16,013 bases of DNA from an uncultured Eubacteriales bacterium (lineage in GTDB: Bacteria; Bacillota; Clostridia; Oscillospirales; Acutalibacteraceae). The stretch spans positions 1 to 16,013 of the forward strand of contig CAJUDG010000021.1 in assembly GCA_910584745.1 (NCBI GenBank), given 5' to 3'. Positions within the stretch are counted from its first letter, which is position 1. Each line of letters begins with the position of its first letter. The notes beneath the pieces were generated by a model. It was not told the DNA's origin. It worked only from the letters and a program-made list of their open reading frames with translations, and searched no databases. Of this stretch, positions 7,805 to 14,400 are shown in pieces. The position numbers and the translations under genes were made by a program.

Positions 7805-9279
7805 TTCAGCGTGAACGCCGCCACAGAGCAGGCGGGCAGCGTAGCCTTAAAGCCGTCCTCCGTGACCTCTGCCGCCAGCGGCACAGTCTTCACGTTCTCC
7901 TCCGCGCCGAAGTCGTTGTATGCGCCGATTGTCCCCGTAAGCACGCGGCCCTCGGCCCTGCTGATCTTGCCCAGGCCGGAGACAGCGCAGTCCAGCTCCG
8001 CAGGGTTTTGGTCGTCCAGGTTCGCCACAGTGACGAGCACCCCATCCCTGCCCTCGCTGGCGGAGATATGCAGGTTCGGCACCTGACAGCCGTTCTCGCC
8101 CACCATAGAGGTCTCTACATAGCTCTCAAGCTGCCTGGCGTCCTGGTGTCCCTTGTACATTTCGAACACGTGGTATGTGGGGGTCAAAAGCATCTTCGCC
8201 CCCTCAGTCAGAATGACCGCCTGCAGCACGTTTACTGTCTGGGCTATATTTGCCATCACCACCGTGTCGCAGTGGTTGTTGAAGATGTTCAGGTTTATAG
8301 CGGCTACCAGCGCGTCCCGCATGGTGTTCTGCTGGTAAAGGAAGCCGGGATTGGTGCCGGGTTCAACGTCGAACCAAGTTCCCCACTCGTCCACACAGAG
8401 GCCCACCTTCCGAGCGCCCTGGTACTGCTTTATTATGCGGCTGTGATTCTCCACCAGCTCGTCCATCCCGAAGGTGTTATAGAGTGTAGAGAAATATTCG
8501 TTCCGAGAGAAACCTGTGGCCGGGCCCCTGTCAGCCCACTCTGCGGTCCTGGGGCGGGTATAATAGTGCATACTCACTGCGTCAACAGTGTGTCCGGCAC
8601 GCTCCATGACCACCTTTGTCCAGTTATAGTCGCCCTCGCTGGCACCGGAGGCTATCTTGTAGATGGGGTGCTCACTGTCATAGTTGCGCAGGTATGTGGA
8701 ATACTGGCGGCAGAGGTCACTGTAGAACTCAGGGCGCATATTGCCCCCGCAGCCCCAGGCCTCGTTGCCTATGCCCCAGTATTTCACGTTCCAGGGCTCA
8801 TCCCGGCCGTTTTTCCGGCGCTCCTCGGCCATGGGGGACTGGCCGCCCATGTTGCAGTATTCCACCCAGTCGGAAAATTCCTGGACGGTGCCGCTGCCCA
8901 CGTTGCCGGATATGTAGGGCTCGCATCCCAACTGGCGGCAGAGCTCCAAAAACTCGTGGGTGCCAAAGCTGTTGTCCTCGGTGACCCCGCCCCAGTTGGT
9001 GTTGACTATCTTCTTGCGGCCCTCTTTTGGACCGATGCCGTCCTGCCAGTGGTAGGTGTCCGCGAAGCACCCGCCAGGCCAGCGCAGCAGCGGGATGCCC
9101 ATCCTCTTAAGGGCATCCACCACGTCGGTGCGCATCCCATTCACGTTGGGGATGTCAGAGGCTTCGCCCACATATATGCCGTTATAAATGCACCGGCCCA
9201 GATGCTCGGCGAAGTGGCCGTAGATATTCCGGCTGATCTGTCCCTTGGAGCGGTTTGTGTTAATTATAGCTTTTGCCAT
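7801..9279 (-). CDS. GH51 alpha-L-arabinofuranosidase
   Basis: The enzyme hydrolyses terminal non-reducing alpha-L-arabinofuranosyl residues from arabinan, arabinoxylan or arabinogalactan oligosaccharides. It is 492 residues, typical of intracellular bacterial GH51 enzymes (about 500). Family landmarks are FAEHLGRCIYNGIYVGE at the N-terminus, RWPGGCFADTYHWQDGIGP near 66-84, acid/base Glu173 (GIGNEAWGCGG) and nucleophile Glu298 (VDEWGTW). A TIM barrel is followed by a C-terminal beta-sandwich from about residue 380. There is no signal peptide. The start has a near-perfect AAAGGAGGT site, and a strong promoter lies about 30 bases upstream, making this the first gene of the unit GH51, 8-Cys protein, GH127, araD. 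The symbol abfA is often used for such genes, but orthology cannot be fixed from sequence alone. Confidence 0.95.
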   Translation of the reverse strand: MAKAIINTNRSKGQISRNIYGHFAEHLGRCIYNGIYVGEASDIPNVNGMRTDVVDALKRMGIPLLRWPGGCFADTYHWQDGIGPKEGRKKIVNTNWGGVTEDNSFGTHEFLELCRQLGCEPYISGNVGSGTVQEFSDWVEYCNMGGQSPMAEERRKNGRDEPWNVKYWGIGNEAWGCGGNMRPEFYSDLCRQYSTYLRNYDSEHPIYKIASGASEGDYNWTKVVMERAGHTVDAVSMHYYTRPRTAEWADRGPATGFSRNEYFSTLYNTFGMDELVENHSRIIKQYQGARKVGLCVDEWGTWFDVEPGTNPGFLYQQNTMRDALVAAINLNIFNNHCDTVVMANIAQTVNVLQAVILTEGAKMLLTPTYHVFEMYKGHQDARQLESYVETSMVGENGCQVPNLHISASEGRDGVLVTVANLDDQNPAELDCAVSGLGKISRAEGRVLTGTIGAYNDFGAEENVKTVPLAAEVTEDGFKATLPACSVAAFTLK

Positions 9280-9304
9280 GAAAAATACCTCCTTTTGTAA
9301 TTTT

Positions 9305-9319
9305 AATTGTACCGCAATT
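9305..9319 (-). promoter_or_regulatory. Possible operator over the -10 box of the GH51 promoter
   Basis: AATTG and CAATT arms are separated by 5 bases and overlap the TACAAT -10 box. The GTACAAT half resembles half of the Bacillus AraR operator (ATTTGTACGTACAAAT), while the other half matches less well. A repressor bound here would block the promoter. No regulator gene is present in the window, so the identity of the binding protein is open. Confidence 0.35.
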
Positions 9320-9333
9320 CATGGAAAAGTCAA
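9306..9333 (-). promoter_or_regulatory. Sigma70-type promoter of the GH51-GH127-araD unit
   Basis: On the - strand the -35 box is TTGACT (9328-9333) and the -10 box is TACAAT (9306-9311), with a 16-bp spacer. Each box matches the consensus at 5 of 6 positions. Transcription would start about 20 bases before the GH51 ATG, leaving a short leader with the strong ribosome binding site. The -35 box begins 3 bases after the T-tract of the preceding terminator. Confidence 0.82.
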
Positions 9334-9336
9334 CAG

Positions 9337-9369
9337 AAAAAACGGTCCCACTCGTAAAAAGCGGGACCG
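9337..9369 (-). terminator. Rho-independent terminator after the GH35 unit
   Basis: On the - strand a 7-bp perfect stem, CGGTCCC (9369-9363) with GGGACCG (9349-9343), encloses a 13-base loop and is followed by six T (9342-9337). It lies 15 bases after the stop of the 55-residue gene and separates the GH35 transcript from the GH51 promoter. Confidence 0.87.
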
Positions 9370-9384
9370 CCTGAAATATTTGCA

Positions 9385-9552
9385 TTATAAAAGGATTTTA
9401 AGAGCAACGCCTGCCGCCAGCAGGGCCTCCGCAAAGCCTACCAGGACCATCAGCACCAGTATAATGGTACGCAGGACGCCCAGGCCGGGCGGCTGCGGCT
9501 GGGGGGTGAATACCGGGGCCCCAGTGTCTGAAAGCTCAACTTTCGTGTTCAT
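9385..9552 (-). CDS. Small membrane protein, 55 residues, unknown function
   Basis: The reading frame begins MNTKVELSDTGAPVFTPQPQ and continues PPGLGVLRT before a hydrophobic stretch of about 25 residues (IILVLMVLVGFAEALLAAGV and on to ALKILL). It therefore looks like a single-span membrane peptide, or a tight hairpin, with a Pro-rich N-terminal tail. There is no lipobox cysteine and no obvious cleavage site. Its AGGT ribosome binding site is weak. It follows the GH35 stop by 33 bases, and a rho-independent terminator follows its own stop, so it appears to be the last gene of the GH35 transcript. That exact fit between GH35 and the terminator is the main evidence that it is real. The family is not recognised. 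Confidence 0.62.
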   Translation of the reverse strand: MNTKVELSDTGAPVFTPQPQPPGLGVLRTIILVLMVLVGFAEALLAAGVALKILL

Positions 9553-9585
9553 TCTAACCTATTCCCTCATCCGAAAATATCTTTC

Positions 9586-11328
9586 TCAGCCGATATCCGG
9601 CTCGCCCCGCAGGGCTATGGACGCGCCGGTCCTGCCCTCGGTCTCGAACAGGATTATCTCGTTGATCCCGGCCCTCAGCAGCGGGCCGGGGATATACAGC
9701 CGCTTTTGGGGCCCAATGTCCCAAAAGCGCCCCAGATTCACGCCGTTCACAAAGGCCACGCCCTTACCCCAGCCCTCAAAGTCCAGGAAGGTGTCGCCTG
9801 TCTCCTCCGCCTCGAAGGTGAAACGGTAGAAGCCCGGAAGGCCCTCCTGATGCTCCTTGGTAAAGTCCAGACTGCTGAGGTCGTCCAGGGGCAGGGAATA
9901 CTGCTTCCAGCCGTTGTGCCAGTGGCCGTTAAGCCAGACTCCGCCGCCAATACCCTTTCGCTGCTCCTCAAGCCTTGCGGCAAAATTCACCCGGCCAAGG
10001 TCCTCCACCAGGATGTCCATCTCCGTGTCGCGCTCAAAGCTCACGTCAAATTCGTGCTCGTCAAGAAGCTCCTTGTCCATCAAAGCCGTCACGGGTTTTT
10101 TGTCAATGAACACCTGGGCCCGGTCGTTGGCCCCGCGCAGCTGTAAACGGTGCAAATGCTCCTCGGTGCGCAGGTCCGAGCGGTAGAGGATATAGCCGTA
10201 GCTCTGCCCCAGCTTTTCCATGGGCTGGGGGAAGGTGTTCTCTATGGGCGCACTCAGGTCCTCAAGCACAGAGAAAAGGCCCACCTTTTCCTGCACGGGC
10301 AGCACACCATAGTCCATGCGCTTTATCTCTGTAGTAAGCTTCACCTCCGGGATGTCCGTATACTTGCCGATGACCTCTTTAAAGCGCCGGTACTTCTCGG
10401 TTATATGGCCGTCCTCGGTAAGTATCGCGTCGTAGTCGTAGGAGGTCACGTCCGGGGTCAGGTGGTCGTAGTAGTTGGCGCCGTTCATGAAGCCAAAGTT
10501 CGTGCCGCCCTCGAACATGTAGAAATTCACATTACCAAGCTCCAGCATCTTGTCAAGCTCTCTTACCGCCATCTCAAGGTCGCCGGTCATATGCTTCTCA
10601 TTGCCCCAGGCATCGAACCAGCCGATCCAGAACTCCATACACATCAGCGGGGAGTTGGGCCGGAACTTCTTGAGATAGCCGAAGGCCTCCTCCACCCGGG
10701 AGCCGAAGTTGGCCGTTGCCAGCACGCCGTCTATGGTGCCGCCGTGGAGCATGTCGTGGGTAGGACCGTCGGAGGTGCACAGAGGCACGGTAACGCCGAG
10801 CTCCCGCATAAGGTCACGCAGCCACTCGAGATACTTCTTGTCGTTGGCGTAGGAGCCGTACTCATTTTCTATCTGCATCATTATCACCGGGCCGCCCTGG
10901 TCTATCTGTAAGGGCCGCAGCTTTTCCATGAGCACCTCGTAATACTCCCGCACGTGCTTTAAGTAGGGCGGGTAGTACACTCTAAAGCGCATCCCGTCCT
11001 CGGAGAGCAGCCAGGGGGGCAGGCCGCCCAGCTCCCACTCGGCGCAGATGTACGGCGAGGGCCGCAGTATCACGTATAGGCCCAGCTCCCCGGCAAGCTT
11101 TACGAACCGCTCCACGTCCAGCATTCCGTCAAAGCGGAATTGTCCCTTTTTTGGCTCGTGCATGTTCCAGGGTATGTAGGTCTCTACGGTGTTGCAGCCC
11201 AGAGCCTTCAGCTTCTCCAGCCGGTCGCGCCAGTATTCCGGCACCACACGGAAATAGTGTATGGACCCGGATATGATCCTGAACGGCTTGCCGTCCATAT
11301 AAAAGCGGTCTTTCACTTCAAATTTCAT
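9586..11328 (-). CDS. GH35 beta-galactosidase
   Basis: This family 35 glycoside hydrolase removes terminal beta-linked galactose, probably from imported galacto- or arabinogalacto-oligosaccharides. It is 580 residues, the usual length of the compact bacterial type. The N-terminal TIM barrel shows SGSIHYFRVVPEYWRDRL (20-37), NTVETYIPWNMHEP (46-59) and RPSPYICAEWELGGLPPWLL (89-108). The acid/base is Glu156 in QIENEYGSY and the nucleophile Glu232 in CMEFWIGWFDAWG. Two beta-rich domains follow, the last with GLPGFYRFTF and GWGKGVAFVNGVNLGRFW near 505-550. There is no signal peptide, so it is cytoplasmic. GGGAGGA lies 6 bases before the ATG, and a consensus promoter sits about 30 bases further upstream. 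It is the first gene of its unit, followed by the small membrane protein. Exact linkage specificity cannot be read from the sequence. Confidence 0.95.
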   Translation of the reverse strand: MKFEVKDRFYMDGKPFRIISGSIHYFRVVPEYWRDRLEKLKALGCNTVETYIPWNMHEPKKGQFRFDGMLDVERFVKLAGELGLYVILRPSPYICAEWELGGLPPWLLSEDGMRFRVYYPPYLKHVREYYEVLMEKLRPLQIDQGGPVIMMQIENEYGSYANDKKYLEWLRDLMRELGVTVPLCTSDGPTHDMLHGGTIDGVLATANFGSRVEEAFGYLKKFRPNSPLMCMEFWIGWFDAWGNEKHMTGDLEMAVRELDKMLELGNVNFYMFEGGTNFGFMNGANYYDHLTPDVTSYDYDAILTEDGHITEKYRRFKEVIGKYTDIPEVKLTTEIKRMDYGVLPVQEKVGLFSVLEDLSAPIENTFPQPMEKLGQSYGYILYRSDLRTEEHLHRLQLRGANDRAQVFIDKKPVTALMDKELLDEHEFDVSFERDTEMDILVEDLGRVNFAARLEEQRKGIGGGVWLNGHWHNGWKQYSLPLDDLSSLDFTKEHQEGLPGFYRFTFEAEETGDTFLDFEGWGKGVAFVNGVNLGRFWDIGPQKRLYIPGPLLRAGINEIILFETEGRTGASIALRGEPDIG

Positions 11329-11357
11329 GGCTGTCCTCCCTTATGGTTGTTAGTTCC

Positions 11358-11386
11358 ATTATAGCGCCGCCAGGGCCCGGTGTCAA
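11358..11386 (-). promoter_or_regulatory. Consensus sigma70-type promoter of the GH35 unit
   Basis: On the - strand TTGACA (11381-11386), a 17-bp spacer and TATAAT (11358-11363) give perfect matches to both consensus boxes with ideal spacing. The spacer is very G+C rich and contains GGGCCC. The promoter lies between the terminator of SLH gene B (ends 11411) and the GH35 start. No clear operator dyad or catabolite-response site was found by eye. Confidence 0.9.
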
Positions 11387-11410
11387 TTCAAAAAAGCGGG
11401 TTTTCCGATG

Positions 11411-11451
11411 AAACCAAAAGCAAAGAGGGCGGAAATATCCGCCCCCTTCGC
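11411..11451 (-). terminator. Rho-independent terminator of SLH gene B
   Basis: A long G+C-rich hairpin (11451-11438 pairing with 11434-11420, loop 11437-11435) is followed on the - strand by a T-rich tract, ttttggttt (11419-11411). It is almost identical to the terminator of SLH gene A and insulates the downstream GH35 promoter. Confidence 0.88.
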
Positions 11452-11490
11452 CTTTATGGGGTAATCATAAAATTTAGGTGAGTTGAAACC
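11411..11490 (-). repeat. 80-bp 3' flank repeat, right copy
   Basis: This is the inverted copy of 4098-4177 (78/80 identical). It begins directly after the TAA stop of SLH gene B and ends at the last T of the terminator tract. It contains the same TTTATG/CATAAA dyad ahead of the terminator. Confidence 0.93.
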
Positions 11491-14400
11491 TTATTTGTCG
11501 GTCATGTACTCGAAAGCCTTCATGATGATGACCGCGGACTGGCCACGCTTCAGGTTATCCTTGGGGCCAAAGTTGCCGTTGGGATAGCCCTGGATAAAGC
11601 CGGCGTCGTAAACAGCGTTTACGTACTGCTTACCCCAGTTTACCAAGTTCCAATCCTTGATGTTGTTGGTATTCTCAGTCTTGGTATCGTCGGTGATGCC
11701 GGTCCAGTCGGAGATCATGCGGGCAGCCTCCAGACGGGTGACCACGGCCTTGGGAGCGAACTTATTGTCGCCCTTGCCGTCGATGATACCGTTCTTGTTG
11801 CAATACTCGATTGCAGCGTTGTAGAGCTTATCAAGATCCTTGGTGTCGTCGAACGTCGGCGTGCCGCTGTAGAGCTTGATCAGCTCGGCGTCGGCCTCGT
11901 CAGCGTTGGTGATGGCGGCATTCTTGACCCTCAGGTCCGCGCGGGCAATCAGCAGGGCAAACTGCCAGCGGCTGACTTCCATATTGGGGCTGAACTTGGT
12001 GGCGGAGGTTCCGATCATTATGCCGTTGTCAATGGCGCTCCTTACATAGTCTCCCATGGGTGCGGCAGGAATATCAGTGTACTTGTCGCTGGGCCTGTCG
12101 ACAGGAGTGGAGCCGAAGGTGCTCTCGATAGTGTATGTGACGGTCTCGCCGTTGGCGGCAGTCACGACCACGGTCACGGTCTTGCCCTCGCTCAGGTCAA
12201 CGGTCATGCCGGTAGTATAGGCCTCGCCATTGACGGAGGTAATGAGCGCGCCGGAGTCGGCGGTAACGATAGTCAGCGGCGCCTTGGACATGTCGGTCCC
12301 CTCAGGTACGTTCACGGTCCAGGCTGTGCCGGAGCCCTTCTTAGCCTCGTACTCGCCGGCAGTGATGGAGCTGATGCTCGCGTCATTGCTGAGAGCGCCC
12401 TCGTTTATCTTCAGGGTGTAGGTTATGGGCTCGGCAGGACTAGGAGCTTTTTCACTCCATACCTTAATTTCGATATCAGCGCCCAGGTCATACCAGTTGT
12501 CGGGATCGTAGTCGTCGCCGTCAACATTGATGGCAGCCATCTTGGAGGTGGGCACGATGCTGATGTTCTGCAGCTGCTCGGCGCTGGAGGGCATGGTCAG
12601 ATTCCAGATATAGGGATCGTTCACGTCCTTGACAGCGCGTACGCCGGCCACGGTGATGCTCTCGATATCAACGCTGGTCTCGGGGTCAAGGACCTTGACC
12701 TCAACATTCAGCTTGCTCTTATCTACGCGAGCCTCACTGACAATGAACATCTTCGCAGTGAATTCAGTCCAGCTGCTGCCGTTATCGTTGCTGAATCTCA
12801 GCACGGGCGCTTCCTGTGTCCCGGTCACCTTAAACTTGGTGGGGTTAACAGTGTTCACGTCGCCCAGGTCAGACTTGAGCTCGGCCCCGCCCTCACCATG
12901 AAGGATAGTGGCCAGCTTGCTTACGGTCATGTTCAGAGTGAACGGAGTTTCACTTGTCATATAGGAGTAGGGAACGGTAATCTTAACCGTGTTGGACTCC
13001 TTAACAGCGGTCAGCTTGTCGTCCAGAGTGCTCGCAATCTTCTCCAGAACCGCGTCGCGCTCTGCATCAATGTAGCTTGCGGACATCTTATAGGTAGCTG
13101 TGGCGGGAGTACGCTTGTTTTCAGGGATATTGTTGTCCCTATCGCTATCCGCCCAGTAAGCTGACACAGTGGCCAAACGCTTCGCGTCATAACCCGTCTC
13201 GCCAGCGTCTTCAAAGATATTATGCCAAGCTTCCTCACTGTAAACGTACAGCACAACTTCCTTGCCGGCCTTGGTCCAGTTGTCGGCGTCACTCTTCCAA
13301 GCGGCAAACAACTGGCTGGCATTGAGATAGCCGTCACCGTCAGTATCGGCAACCTTCAGTATTTTTGCTCCCCTACTGCCGACATATACCACCCGGGCGC
13401 CTTCGCTGGTATCCAGCTTAGAGAACCTCATGAGGTCCTCATGAGCGTTTCCGGAATGGCTGATAGCATAGGGCAGCGGGTCAACAGTGATCTTCCTGCC
13501 GGAAACAGAAGCGGGATAGGTCACGGTCGTGCTGAGTATTTCATCCACAGTCTCCCCCGTCACACCTGCGCCGGTAATATCCGCCGCAGTGTTGGGAGCC
13601 TTCTTGGTAACGGTCACGGTGTAGACCGTGGTTTTGTTGCTGTTAGCATCGTTGGAAACCTCGATGGCGAACTTATTGCCAATAGCGGGGTCGTCCTTCT
13701 TGCCAACGGTGGGGATGGTGGTCTTCAAAGCAGGTACCGCGGTTGTAAGATCGTCGGTGTTAAGCACAGCATCCAGATTGTCAGCCTTGACAAAGGGGGT
13801 CCTGCCAGTTAAGTCGGGAGTTACGCCGTCGTCCAAACCTTCGGTTGTTTCAGTAGTATTAGCAGGAGCTGTAATTCCCAACGTGGTCAAAGAGCCTTCA
13901 GTTTTCGCTGTGAACTTAATGGCGTGGCCATCTCGTGCTACATCCCAATTAGCCTTGGCCTCAGGACCGTTTGTACCATAGTCAGTAACAAAAGCATCGA
14001 GTGCTGCCTCTATCTGAGCATCCGCTATTACATGCGTATAAATCGGGGTAGTACCGTCGGTATCATAAACGGGATCACCCGACTCGTCTGTTTTTGCAGT
14101 AGAAGTTACAGTAGCAGACGTATAACTATAACTATGCCCGCCATAATTCATGGCAATGGTCTGGTTAGGCATTGAAGTCGCAGTAGAGTCGGCAAGCACT
14201 GGAGCAGTCAAGTTAGCGGTCGTATAAACCGCTTTCTGTGCAGAAGTGCCGGAGTAACTTACATGAGAAATCTCAATCTTCGTGCTGGGGTCAGCCGTAG
14301 CGACCACATTCAGGGCCTTCAGCTCATCCAGGTCGATGCCAGTGGCGAAGGGCACGGTGATGTCAACTGTGCCGGCGCCGGGGGTGCCGGACTTGATGGT

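Noticed and set aside
8008..9300. 430-codon open frame on the + strand opposite GH51
   Set aside because: It is an antisense shadow produced by high G+C third positions; it has no recognisable motifs or ribosome binding site, whereas the opposite strand shows full GH51 catalytic motifs.
11329..11410. Catabolite-response (cre) site near the GH35 promoter
   Set aside because: No stretch matches the TGWNANCGNTNWCA pattern acceptably on either strand.
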